Source of the DNA: Vibrio sinaloensis
GTDB taxonomy: Bacteria > Pseudomonadota > Gammaproteobacteria > Enterobacterales > Vibrionaceae
Assembly: GCF_000808535.1 (NCBI RefSeq)
Contig: NZ_JWLV01000047.1
Location: forward strand, 124,001-188,000
Direction of reading: 5' to 3'
Length of the DNA stretch: 64,000 bases
Made by a program: the position numbers and the translations under genes. Below the pieces are notes generated by a model, which saw nothing but the letters and a program-made list of their open reading frames with translations, was not told where the DNA came from and did not search any database. This document shows, one piece after another, positions 35,274 through 44,390 of this stretch (positions are counted from its first letter, which is position 1; each line of letters begins with the position of its first letter).

Positions 35274-37271
35274 CTACGATTTAATCATGTCTACCGTAAT
35301 CGCGACAGCTTCATTCAAGTAAGCGTCTGGCGCTTCATAATCTTTAGGGATATCGTCCAAAGATTTGAATTCTGCTTCACCTTTTGCTTTCTGACGTTGG
35401 TTAATTCGTGCTAGACGATCAGCGTCAGCTTTATCTGCTTCGGCTTTGCGAACTTTTTCATTCAAAGAAAGCGTGTTGTCATCTTTCTCTGCCTTGTACT
35501 TTTCAATGTCCTCGGCAATGAAACGAAACTCCAAGTCTTCCGCAATTCTAGCTTGGTGCTTGACGCTTAACTCACTGATAAGCTTTTCGTTACGGCGTAA
35601 CACATCATATTTTGCCTTGTCGATACTATCCCACGGCAACGCATTGTCTTCTACGCTCTCGCCTGTTTCACTTGGATCGACTGCCGTTGGAAAAGCAATA
35701 TCCGGTGCAACACCTCGATTTTGCGTACTACCGCCATCTATTCGATAAAACTTTTGGATTGTGTATTGCACATAACCCAACTCTTTGTCGAACAAATCAT
35801 AGATGTGATTTAACGAGCGGTGCTGCTGCACTGTACCTTTACCAAAAGAGTTTTCGCCTAAAACTACGGCACGGCCATAATCTTGCATCGCCGCGGCAAA
35901 AATTTCAGAAGCTGATGCACTGTAGCGGTTAACTAAAACAGTCAACGGTCCTTCGTAGCTAATCTTACCGTCGGTATCGCTATTAACATTCACTCTACCA
36001 TAGCTGTCTCTAACCTGTACCACAGGGCCACTGGTAATAAACAACCCAGACAACGCCGTCGCTTCCGTTAACGCACCACCACCATTGTTACGCAAATCAA
36101 CAACAATACCGGCAACGCCTTTCTGTTTGAGTTCACTAATCAACTTGTCCGTATCTTTTGCAAGACCAACGTAGAAACTTGGAACTTCAAGCACCCCAAT
36201 TTTCTTGCCATCTTGCTCGATAACTTCCGCTTTCACTGCACGATCTTCAAGTCGAATCTTATCTCGTACGATGGTGATCACTTCCGCTTTGCTATCCTTA
36301 CCTTCTGGGAGAATTTGCAAGTTAACTTTGGTGCCTTTCGGGCCTTTGATCAGTTGCACGACGTCATCTAAGCGCCAGCCAATCACATCAACGACCTCTT
36401 CACCATCTTGTCCGACACCGATAATCCTGTCACCTTCGGCAAGTTGCTTGCTATTGGAAGCAGGTCCACCAGCAACTAACGAGCGAATGACCGTGTAATC
36501 ATCTGTCATTTGCAAAACGGCGCCAATGCCCTCAAGAGACAGGTTCATTTCAGTCTGGAATTGATCGGCACTTCGCGGAGAAAGGTAACTTGTATGAGGA
36601 TCGACTTCACGAGCAAACGCGTTCATGTAAAGTTGAAACGCATCTTCGTTGTGAGTTTGACTAAGACGTTTAAGCGCATTGTTGTAACGCTTGCCGAGAA
36701 CATCTTTGATCTCATCCCAGTCTTTACCCGTCATCTTCAAGTTGAGCGCGTCATACTTAACACGTTTGCGCCACAACTCGTTTAGCTCAGCGGTGTCTTT
36801 AGGCCAAGCAGACTCACTGCGATCAAGCTCGATAGTCTCGTCGGTATCGAACGTCATCTCTTTGTCTAACAAAGACAAAGCGTATTGGAAGCGTTCATAA
36901 CGACGTTTCATGGATAGATTGTACGCATCAAAGGCAATCTGGTTTTCACCCGACTTCAACTGATCATCAATGCCCAGGGCCAATTTATCTAGTTGGTCAA
37001 TGTCAGATTGAGTGAACACATTACGATTGTAATCAAGCATCCCAATATAGCGGTCAAAAATCGCTTTTGAGAACTGATCATTCAACGTGAAGTGTTTGTA
37101 ATGGGAACGAGTAAAGCGAGAGGTCACACGCTTACTTGCTGTGGCGTGCTGAGCTTCCGGTGCTAATGTGGGTAAATCTTCTAGACCAATCTTTGCTTCT
37201 AGAGCTTGGGCTGAAGACGCTGCTAGCCATAAGCTAGCAGCAATCAGCGACAGTTTTGAACGGCATTTCAT
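35274..37271 (-). CDS. prc: Tail-specific periplasmic protease Prc
   Basis: 665 aa with a signal peptide (MKCRSKLSLIAASLWLAASS). Order: helical N-terminal domain, PDZ domain (about 225-310; NLSLEGIGAVLQMTDDY), S41 protease core with the catalytic Ser in YSASASEIFAAAMQDYGR (about 452) and the Lys in GENSFGKGTVQQ (about 476), then a helical C-terminal domain. It trims exposed nonpolar C-termini, for example of murein hydrolases together with NlpI in E. coli. It lies 17 bp after proQ, as in E. coli. Confidence 0.96.
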   Translation of the reverse strand: MKCRSKLSLIAASLWLAASSAQALEAKIGLEDLPTLAPEAQHATASKRVTSRFTRSHYKHFTLNDQFSKAIFDRYIGMLDYNRNVFTQSDIDQLDKLALGIDDQLKSGENQIAFDAYNLSMKRRYERFQYALSLLDKEMTFDTDETIELDRSESAWPKDTAELNELWRKRVKYDALNLKMTGKDWDEIKDVLGKRYNNALKRLSQTHNEDAFQLYMNAFAREVDPHTSYLSPRSADQFQTEMNLSLEGIGAVLQMTDDYTVIRSLVAGGPASNSKQLAEGDRIIGVGQDGEEVVDVIGWRLDDVVQLIKGPKGTKVNLQILPEGKDSKAEVITIVRDKIRLEDRAVKAEVIEQDGKKIGVLEVPSFYVGLAKDTDKLISELKQKGVAGIVVDLRNNGGGALTEATALSGLFITSGPVVQVRDSYGRVNVNSDTDGKISYEGPLTVLVNRYSASASEIFAAAMQDYGRAVVLGENSFGKGTVQQHRSLNHIYDLFDKELGYVQYTIQKFYRIDGGSTQNRGVAPDIAFPTAVDPSETGESVEDNALPWDSIDKAKYDVLRRNEKLISELSVKHQARIAEDLEFRFIAEDIEKYKAEKDDNTLSLNEKVRKAEADKADADRLARINQRQKAKGEAEFKSLDDIPKDYEAPDAYLNEAVAITVDMIKS

Positions 37272-37288
37272 GCGTAGGAGACTCTCCT

Positions 37289-37918
37289 TTATGCGCGTAG
37301 GTGCTCCGCTTTCACAACCATTTGTAGGCCGTTAGACAGTTGAACACGCACATCTTCCTTATTGATTTCAACGATAGTCGCAGCCATATTTCCTTTGCCC
37401 ATGTTCACGTTTACTGCGTTGCCAACTTTCACTTCGTCAGCAGTCAGAGCGCGTGTTTCCACTGGCTTCTTGGCTTTTTGCGGCTTGTTTTGTTGTGGGC
37501 GACGGCTTTGAGGCTTCTTCGCAGCCGGCTTAGCTTTCGCCTTACCCTCTTCGCGCGCTTTTTGAGCTTGCTCTTTACGACGAGCTTGAACTTTCGCTTT
37601 ACTTTCAGCTAATGCTGTTTTTGCATGTTCTACGTGTTCTTCTTCAAGTTCACCCGCTGGGTTACCATCTAAATCAACACGTACTGCACCAGGTTTTACA
37701 CCGTGTAGGTAACGCCATGATGAAGTGTACTGTCTTAACGCTGCACGAAGTTGTGTTTTACTCACTTTTGGATCGTCACTTAGACGTTCCGCAAGATCTT
37801 GAAAAATACCAATTTTAAGTGGCTTTGCTTCACCTTCTAAAGTAAAGCACTTAGGGAAACATTCAGCAATGTATGCAATGATTTCTTTGCTGTTTTTTAA
37901 CTTTTCAGTGTTTTCCAT
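37289..37918 (-). CDS. proQ: RNA chaperone ProQ
   Basis: 209 aa. An N-terminal FinO/ProQ domain (about 8-120; AYIAECFPKCFTLEGEAKPLKIG, LRAALRQYTSSWRYLHG), a basic Lys/Arg/Gln-rich linker (about 120-160), and a C-terminal Tudor-like domain (GNAVNVNMGKGNMAATIVEI). It binds structured RNAs, mainly sRNAs and mRNA 3' ends. Upstream of prc in one operon; probably expressed from its own promoter in the gap after msrC. Confidence 0.95.
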   Translation of the reverse strand: MENTEKLKNSKEIIAYIAECFPKCFTLEGEAKPLKIGIFQDLAERLSDDPKVSKTQLRAALRQYTSSWRYLHGVKPGAVRVDLDGNPAGELEEEHVEHAKTALAESKAKVQARRKEQAQKAREEGKAKAKPAAKKPQSRRPQQNKPQKAKKPVETRALTADEVKVGNAVNVNMGKGNMAATIVEINKEDVRVQLSNGLQMVVKAEHLRA

Positions 37919-38016
37919 GTGGGTTCCTGGTTATTGCGGACTGTCCGCGAGCATTAAGATAAATATTTCAGGTATTATAGTGACCTGCATGGGAAAAACC
38001 ACAGTGAAAAGCCAAT

Positions 38017-38490
38017 TTATGCCTTGATAGCGTGTGAATTGAGCAGCTTTTCTACTTCTGCCATTAAAAACGTCAGTCCTTCTTCGTCGATCTCACTAAA
38101 ACGACCAACCACAGGGCTATCGATATCTAATACGCCAGCAACCTCACCCGAGATCGAAAATGGAATCACGATTTCAGAGTTACTTGCCGCATCACACGCA
38201 ATGTGCCCTTCAAATTGATGAACATCATAGACACGCTGAACACTGTTCGTTGCAACTGATGTCCCGCACACCCCGCGCCCTACTGGGATTCGGACACATG
38301 CTGGGTTCCCTTGAAAAGGACCGAGCACCAACTCTTCCTCTTTCATCAAATAGAATCCGACCCAGTTGATGTTATCGAGTTCCATGTTAAGCAAGGCGCT
38401 CAAGTTGGCTAAGTTAGCAATCAGGTCTTGCTCGCCTTCAAGTAGTGCGACGGCTTGTTTGGTTAAACGTTGATACTGTTCTAATGTCAT
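38017..38490 (-). CDS. msrC: Free methionine-(R)-sulfoxide reductase (GAF type, fRMsr)
   Basis: 157 aa from the ATG at 38490 (MTLEQYQRLTKQAVALLEGE), the family start; the in-frame ATG at 38550 adds 20 unconserved residues and runs into the divergent promoter. A single GAF domain with the three redox cysteines: CVRIPVGRGVCGTS contains two and HIACDAASNSEIV the third. It reduces free methionine-R-sulfoxide with thioredoxin. It precedes proQ on the same strand and is divergent from the ABC exporter, as yebR is beside yebS in E. coli. Confidence 0.92.
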   Translation of the reverse strand: MTLEQYQRLTKQAVALLEGEQDLIANLANLSALLNMELDNINWVGFYLMKEEELVLGPFQGNPACVRIPVGRGVCGTSVATNSVQRVYDVHQFEGHIACDAASNSEIVIPFSISGEVAGVLDIDSPVVGRFSEIDEEGLTFLMAEVEKLLNSHAIKA

Positions 38491-38559
38491 AGTGACTGCT
38501 GTTCCGTTTGAATTTAGAGACTTCGTTAATGAATTTACGTACAATTCCATAAACCATTA

Positions 38560-38578
38560 AATAGTAAGCATTCTCATT
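38560..38578 (+). promoter_or_regulatory. Putative Fur box before the ABC exporter
   Basis: AATAGTAAGCATTCTCATT is an imperfect 19-bp palindrome. Its complement AATGAGAATGCTTACTATT fits the Fur pattern AATGATAATNATTATCATT at about 15 of 18 informative positions. It ends 3 bp before the ATG, where a ribosome site would be. Confidence 0.35.
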
Positions 38579-38581
38579 ATA

Positions 38582-40378
38582 ATGAATCCTAGTAACAACA
38601 CTATTAGCCGTTCTTGGTTGATAAGACAAGTAAAATTACACAAGTCTAAACTCGTGTTTGCCAACATCATCGCCATCATAGCGACGTTAATCAGTGTCCC
38701 GATCCCACTTTTAATGCCTCTGATGGTTGATGAGGTACTTCTCAATCAACCTGCAAATGGCGTTGCAGCCATGAACTCGGTGCTGCCGTCTTCATGGCAA
38801 ACGCCAACAGGCTATATTTTCCTAACTCTTGCGTTAGTGATTGTAATGCGAAGCGCGAGCCAAGCGTTGAACATCCTGCAAAGTCGCCAGTTTACTTTGG
38901 TGTCAAAAACCATCACGTTTCAAATGCGAAGTAAGATGATCGATAAGCTCGGTCGCATAAGCATTCGTCAATATGAAACCCGCGGTAGTGGCGGCATCAA
39001 TGCTCATCTCGTCACTGACGTCGAGACAATTGATCAATTCATAGGCTCTACACTGAGCAAGTTTTTAATCAGCCTGTTCACTGTTATCGGTACCGCTGGC
39101 GTGCTGCTGTGGTTAGATTGGCGCCTGGGTCTGTTCATTTTGCTGGTCAACCCCATTGTTATCTATTTTTCTCGCAAGTTAGGGAGCAAAGTTAAGCACC
39201 TAAAAAAGAAAGAAAACCAGTCATTTGAACATTTTCAAAATCGACTCGTCGAAACATTGGATGGTATCTATCAGCTTAGGGCCGCCAACAGAGAGCGCGA
39301 GTTTCTTGATGAACTAAAGCAACAGGCTAATGCTATCCGTATTGATGCAGATAAATACGCTTGGCAGTCTGAGGCAGCAGGAAGAGTATCTTTTTTGCTG
39401 TTCTTGCTAGGATTTGAACTGTTCCGCGCCGTTGCCATGTTAATGGTGCTGTTTAGTGACCTCACTATCGGGCAAATCTTCGCTGTATTTGGTTATCTTT
39501 GGTTTATGTTAAGTCCCGTACAGGAGCTGCTCGGCATCCAATTCTCTTGGTACAGTGCAAAAGCAGCGCTTGGCCGAATCAATCAATTGCTTGAGCTTGA
39601 GGAGGAGCACCGCCCTGTAAGTAAAGTAAATCCATTTAACAAAGAGTCCGATGTAGATATCAAGCTCGAGAACATTTGCTTTTCATACAACGAAGAAAAT
39701 GAAGTGTTAAGAAGTCTGAGCTTGCACATTCCAGCGGGTAAAAAAGTAGCTTTAGTCGGAGCGAGCGGAGGCGGAAAATCAACCTTAATTCAATTACTCA
39801 TTGGAGTATATCGTGCCAACTCTGGAACCATTCGCTTCAATGATGAAACGGTTGAAGATATCAGTTTTGAGGTTATCCGCGATCAGATTGCTGTGGTTTT
39901 ACAACAACCTATACTCTTTAATGACACTTTAAGGCATAATCTAACGCTCGGCGCACATTACGATGACTTGAAGTTATGGCATGCGTTGGAAGTGGCACAG
40001 CTACACGATGTCATTGAACAGCTCAGTGATGGGTTAGAAACACAGATAGGGCGAAGCGGCATTCGTTTATCTGGAGGGCAGCGCCAGCGACTAGCAATTG
40101 CTCGGATGATATTGAGCGATCCAAAATTTGTGATTCTCGATGAAGCCACGTCAGCGCTAGATACAGCAACAGAAGCGGCCTTGCATAAAGCATTGACCGA
40201 GTTCTTACAAGGACGCACGACGTTGATTGTCGCTCATCGACTTTCTGCAGTTAAACAAGCTGACCTCATTTATGTTTTGGAAGATGGTCAGGTGACACAA
40301 ACGGGTACACATGGTGAGTTGGTTGAACAACAAGGCTTATATCAAACCCTGTATGGCAGCGTACAATCGCACGCCTAA
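38582..40378 (+). CDS. ABC-type exporter half-transporter (membrane and ATPase fused)
   Basis: 598 aa. An N-terminal type-I exporter membrane domain (six helices, about 20-310) is fused to an ATPase domain with Walker A GASGGGKST (about 398), Q-loop VLQQPILFNDT, signature LSGGQRQR, Walker B FVILDEATSALD and H-loop VAHRLSAV. It probably works as a homodimer. The substrate cannot be read from the sequence; the MsbA/LapB/peptidase-less exporter families are all possible. No Shine-Dalgarno is visible before the ATG, and a Fur-like palindrome occupies that space. It lies 33 bp before letA on the same strand. Confidence 0.85.
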   Translation: MNPSNNTISRSWLIRQVKLHKSKLVFANIIAIIATLISVPIPLLMPLMVDEVLLNQPANGVAAMNSVLPSSWQTPTGYIFLTLALVIVMRSASQALNILQSRQFTLVSKTITFQMRSKMIDKLGRISIRQYETRGSGGINAHLVTDVETIDQFIGSTLSKFLISLFTVIGTAGVLLWLDWRLGLFILLVNPIVIYFSRKLGSKVKHLKKKENQSFEHFQNRLVETLDGIYQLRAANREREFLDELKQQANAIRIDADKYAWQSEAAGRVSFLLFLLGFELFRAVAMLMVLFSDLTIGQIFAVFGYLWFMLSPVQELLGIQFSWYSAKAALGRINQLLELEEEHRPVSKVNPFNKESDVDIKLENICFSYNEENEVLRSLSLHIPAGKKVALVGASGGGKSTLIQLLIGVYRANSGTIRFNDETVEDISFEVIRDQIAVVLQQPILFNDTLRHNLTLGAHYDDLKLWHALEVAQLHDVIEQLSDGLETQIGRSGIRLSGGQRQRLAIARMILSDPKFVILDEATSALDTATEAALHKALTEFLQGRTTLIVAHRLSAVKQADLIYVLEDGQVTQTGTHGELVEQQGLYQTLYGSVQSHA

Positions 40379-40411
40379 AACTCAACTCGCCACTATTAAT
40401 AGAGGGTGGTT

Positions 40412-41677
40412 ATGAATCACCCTCCTCGAATAAAACCGCAATATCACCAAACTCAAGTGAAATCACTTCGCCTTTGCCAAGGGTGTGAGTTACCCGTTGA
40501 TACTTTCGCCCTCGAAAAGGGTAAAAACGCATACTGCCCCCGCTGCGGAACCCAGCTGTACCGAGGAGGCAACCCTTCTCTTTCTGGCAATTTGGCGATC
40601 GCGGTAACTTGTCTACTGCTTTTTATACCCTCACACTTTTTCAACTTCATCAGTATTCGCCTGTTTGGTGTCATGATTCCTGCAACGCTCCCTCATGGAG
40701 TATGGACCTTGATGCAGGAAGGGTTTGTCATGCTGGCTTTACTGATTTTTTTCTGCAGTTCCATTGCCCCACTGATTCTATCCGCCTCGGTTGTTGTCGC
40801 TCATGTCGCGGTTCAGCAGCGAGCGTTCCGTGCACTTAAGTATTCGCTCGCCCTTATTCAGCATCTTAAAGTCTGGGTAATGATTGACGTTTTCCTTATT
40901 AGCGTGGCTATTTCGTGTTTTAAACTTCAAGATTATTCAGACATTTTTGTTGGCCCCGGTCTGATCGGATTGGTTTTGCTTCAGGTAGCAACGGTATTAC
41001 TAGTGACTCGAGTTAGCGTACGTCGTTACTGGGAAGAATATATGCCAGAGCGTACGCTGCCAATGAAGAACAAAACGCTACACTGTCACAGTTGTCACCT
41101 CTCTCAACCAGAAGGTGAGCACTGTATTCGTTGCCATAACCCGATCCATCATCGCAAACCCAACTCTATCCAAAAGACTTGGGCCTATTTGTTTGCTGCT
41201 TCTATCGCCATATTCCCAGCAAATTTTATCCCGATTTCAATCTTGATGACCAACGGAAAACGATTAGAGGACACCATTTTTTCTGGTGTTGCTGGTCTGG
41301 TTAAAAATGGAATGCCTGGTATCGCCGCGATTATTTTTATTGCCAGCATTGTGGTACCTGTGGCTAAGATTCTTGGCCTGAGTTACATCCTTCTCGCGAT
41401 CAAGTTCAAGCGAAGCATCTTCCACAGACAACGGATGATCATCTATTTCGTCGTCAAATGGATTGGTCGTTGGTCGATGATGGACCTGTTTGTTATTTCC
41501 ATCATGATGACTCTCGTAGACCGTGGGCAAATTCTTGATTTCACCCCAGGCTTTGGCGCAGTTGCGTTTGGCTTGGTGGTAATATTTACTATGCTGGCAG
41601 CAGAAAGCCTCGATCCCCGCTTGATTTGGGACAACTATAAGCAACCATCGAACAATAGAGAATCGATAAATGAGTAA
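40412..41677 (+). CDS. letA: Inner-membrane protein LetA (PqiA family, YebS)
   Basis: 421 aa from the ATG at 40412 (AGAGGG 5 bp upstream; the in-frame GTG at 40406 lies within the ribosome site). Two PqiA modules, each with a zinc-ribbon (CQGCELPVDTFALE...CPRCG and CHSCHLSQPEGEHCIRC) and four membrane helices. LetA is the inner-membrane partner of the MCE protein LetB in phospholipid transport across the envelope. Its stop overlaps the letB start by 8 bp. Confidence 0.93.
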   Translation: MNHPPRIKPQYHQTQVKSLRLCQGCELPVDTFALEKGKNAYCPRCGTQLYRGGNPSLSGNLAIAVTCLLLFIPSHFFNFISIRLFGVMIPATLPHGVWTLMQEGFVMLALLIFFCSSIAPLILSASVVVAHVAVQQRAFRALKYSLALIQHLKVWVMIDVFLISVAISCFKLQDYSDIFVGPGLIGLVLLQVATVLLVTRVSVRRYWEEYMPERTLPMKNKTLHCHSCHLSQPEGEHCIRCHNPIHHRKPNSIQKTWAYLFAASIAIFPANFIPISILMTNGKRLEDTIFSGVAGLVKNGMPGIAAIIFIASIVVPVAKILGLSYILLAIKFKRSIFHRQRMIIYFVVKWIGRWSMMDLFVISIMMTLVDRGQILDFTPGFGAVAFGLVVIFTMLAAESLDPRLIWDNYKQPSNNRESINE

Positions 41678-44303
41678 CCCTTCCCCGTCACAAAATTCGT
41701 ACTCACCCGACGTCAAGAAGAGTCGCGGTATATCCCCTTTATGGTTGTTGCCTATTCTCACCGTCATCTTAGCCGGATGGTTGGTTTTCAAGGCCATTCA
41801 AGATGCGGGCGAGCGGGTTCAAATCTACTTCTCGGAAGCCTCTGGTTTGATCGCGGGAAGAACCACGATTCGCTATCAAGGTCTTGAAGTGGGTATGGTC
41901 AGAGACATCAACTTAGCGAAAGATCTTCAAAGCATCTATGTCGAAGCGGATATCTACCCTGAAGCAACCAAACTGCTTAACGAAAACACTCGTTTTTGGA
42001 TGGTCAAGCCAACCGCTAGCCTTTCTGGCATCTCAGGTCTAGATGCATTAGTTTCGGGTAACTATATCGCGATTTCTCCGAGTGACGAGCCCGGCGATCC
42101 CGAGACTGTTTTCCGTGCGTTAGATAGAGCACCTGCGGATTTGCTAGCAGAGCAAGGATTGTCAGTAACTCTACGTGCCCGAGACTTAGGTGGCGTTTCC
42201 ATAGGGTCGAAGATTGTCTATCGGAAGATTCCTATCGGTGAAGTCTACAGCTATCAACTTGATGACAAGGCAAAAAATGTACTTATCAAAGCCGCCATCA
42301 AAGAAGAGTATCGCCACATTATCACCGGTGATAGCCGTTTTTGGAATGTCAGTGGCATCGGCACAAAAATTGGTTTCGACGGTGTCGATGTTCGATTGGA
42401 AAGCATGAGCGCGCTTATTGGCGGCGCTATTGCCGTTGACTCTCCTGAAGGGGGCGAGCCCATTGGTGATGACACGGTATTTCGCCTCTACCCAGACTTA
42501 AAAACGGCCGGACGCGGTATCGCAGTTAAGATCCAATTACCGGATGACAATAACATCAGTGCATCAGGTGCCCCGATCATGTATCGCGGCATTGAAATCG
42601 GCCAAGTCACCGACCTACAGCTTAGAGATGAACGGAAAAACATTGTTGCATTTGCGGCGATCCAGCCTGCTTTCAGCGATATGCTGACATCAGGGTCGCG
42701 TTTCATTCTAGAGGAAGCGACCGTGTCACTTTCTGAAGTTAAAAATCTATCCAACTTGGTAAAAGGCAACTTCCTGACCATCGTGCCCGGTGAAGGCAAA
42801 CGCACAAGAAACTTCACCGCAATTCGTCAGAATGATTTTGACCGCCAGCAAGCCCGTTCAATCGAGGTTAAGCTGCTTGCCGACAACTCATTTGGCTTAG
42901 ATAAAGGCGCGAACATCCTATACAAAGGTATATCGGTCGGCTCTGTTGCTGGCGTGAAGCTCGTGGATGACAAAATCCATATCGACACCTTAGTGGATGC
43001 CGAATACGCTCACCTCATCAAATCTAAAAACCGCTTCTTCGTAACAGGCAGTGCAAGCGCAGAGCTTACTGAATCTGGCTTAAACATCAATGTTCCACCC
43101 GCCAAGCAACTACTAACAGGCTCGATTAGCTTTGTCAGCGAAGGGGAAAACTCAGCCAAAGAGAGCTATCAGCTTTATCAAAGTAAATCATTAGCTGAGT
43201 TGGCTAAATATAACTTGTCAGGTTCTTCGAAGTTAACACTCTTTGCTCCAGAACTTCCTCCCGTAAGCAAGGGAAGCCCTCTGCTCTATCGCAACCTACA
43301 AGTGGGCTCAATTGCCGACTTCCATCTTGTCGATGGTGGCGTGGTGATTTCTGCCAGTATAGAGAACCAATACAAGCACTTGGTTACTGAACAAACCGTT
43401 TTCTGGAACCGCTCTGGCATCGAGGTCGACGCGGGATTGTCTGGCGTGAGCGTTAAAGCTGCACCATTAAAATCTCTTATCCAAGGTGGCATCGCCTTTG
43501 ATTCATTACCCGGCGTAGACAACAAACAAAACGGCAAGTGGGTACTCTACAAAGATTTCAAAACAGCACGTAAGTTTGGTCAGGTTATTACCCTCTCTCT
43601 TAGCGGAGAAAATTCGCTCACTCAAGGAACCGACATTAAATACAACGGAGTAAAAGTCGGTGAAGTTACACTGGTGACGCCTCGATTCAATAGCAATAAA
43701 GTGGATATCAAAGCGCGTATTTTGCCCGAATATGCGAGCAAAATAGCGGTCAGCGGATCTTACTTTTGGTTAGCCAAAGCAGAGGTCAGCTTAAGCGGTG
43801 TACGTAATCTAGAAAACTTGATCAGTCAGACCATTAGCGTCAGCCCAGGTAAAGGTAAGGCAGCCACTCAATTTGCCTTACACACGCAAGAGCCAGCGCT
43901 AAAAGGAGTGACATTCACTCTTCAAAGCGAAACACGCGGCTCGATTGCCAAGGGGACGCCTGTACTCTATCGAGAAATTGAAGTGGGCAGCGTGACTGGA
44001 GTTGAGCTTGGAGAGTTCGCTGACCGAGTCATCACAGAGATTTCCATTCATCCTCAATACGCCTACTTGGTGCGTCAAAACAGTATTTTTTGGAATACCT
44101 CAGGACTTGACGTGTCAATTGGCATTAGCGGTGCCAACATTAAGGCAGGAACAGTAGATAGCTTGGTTCGTGGTGGTATCACGTTCGCAACGCCTCAAGA
44201 TAAGCAGCTTCGTCCGGTAGCGAAACAAGGCCAATCATTCTTCCTACACGCACAAGGTGAAGAACAATGGAAACAGTGGCGCACACCGATACCTAAACCC
44301 TAA
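41670..44303 (+). CDS. letB: MCE-domain lipid transport protein LetB (PqiB family, YebT)
   Basis: 877 aa: one N-terminal membrane helix (ISPLWLLPILTVILAGWLVF) followed by seven tandem MCE domains of about 115 residues, each starting near a GTTI-Y-G or G-PILYRGIEVG motif and ending with SGL/I--G-I-F. In E. coli LetB forms a stacked hexameric tube spanning the periplasm that carries phospholipids. The number of domains matches the E. coli protein (also 877 aa). Coupled to letA. Confidence 0.95.
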   Translation: MSNPSPSQNSYSPDVKKSRGISPLWLLPILTVILAGWLVFKAIQDAGERVQIYFSEASGLIAGRTTIRYQGLEVGMVRDINLAKDLQSIYVEADIYPEATKLLNENTRFWMVKPTASLSGISGLDALVSGNYIAISPSDEPGDPETVFRALDRAPADLLAEQGLSVTLRARDLGGVSIGSKIVYRKIPIGEVYSYQLDDKAKNVLIKAAIKEEYRHIITGDSRFWNVSGIGTKIGFDGVDVRLESMSALIGGAIAVDSPEGGEPIGDDTVFRLYPDLKTAGRGIAVKIQLPDDNNISASGAPIMYRGIEIGQVTDLQLRDERKNIVAFAAIQPAFSDMLTSGSRFILEEATVSLSEVKNLSNLVKGNFLTIVPGEGKRTRNFTAIRQNDFDRQQARSIEVKLLADNSFGLDKGANILYKGISVGSVAGVKLVDDKIHIDTLVDAEYAHLIKSKNRFFVTGSASAELTESGLNINVPPAKQLLTGSISFVSEGENSAKESYQLYQSKSLAELAKYNLSGSSKLTLFAPELPPVSKGSPLLYRNLQVGSIADFHLVDGGVVISASIENQYKHLVTEQTVFWNRSGIEVDAGLSGVSVKAAPLKSLIQGGIAFDSLPGVDNKQNGKWVLYKDFKTARKFGQVITLSLSGENSLTQGTDIKYNGVKVGEVTLVTPRFNSNKVDIKARILPEYASKIAVSGSYFWLAKAEVSLSGVRNLENLISQTISVSPGKGKAATQFALHTQEPALKGVTFTLQSETRGSIAKGTPVLYREIEVGSVTGVELGEFADRVITEISIHPQYAYLVRQNSIFWNTSGLDVSIGISGANIKAGTVDSLVRGGITFATPQDKQLRPVAKQGQSFFLHAQGEEQWKQWRTPIPKP

Positions 44304-44313
44304 CAAGACTTTT

Positions 44314-44340
44314 AAAACGCAGCCAACCGCTGCGTTTTTT
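44314..44340 (+). terminator. letAB terminator
   Basis: AAAACGCAGC-CAACC-GCTGCGTTTT followed by T, 10 bp after the letB stop codon. Confidence 0.9.
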
Positions 44341-44390
44341 GTTTTGATTGGTTATAATCCCTGCCCCTTTACCTCCTCAGAGATAGAACA

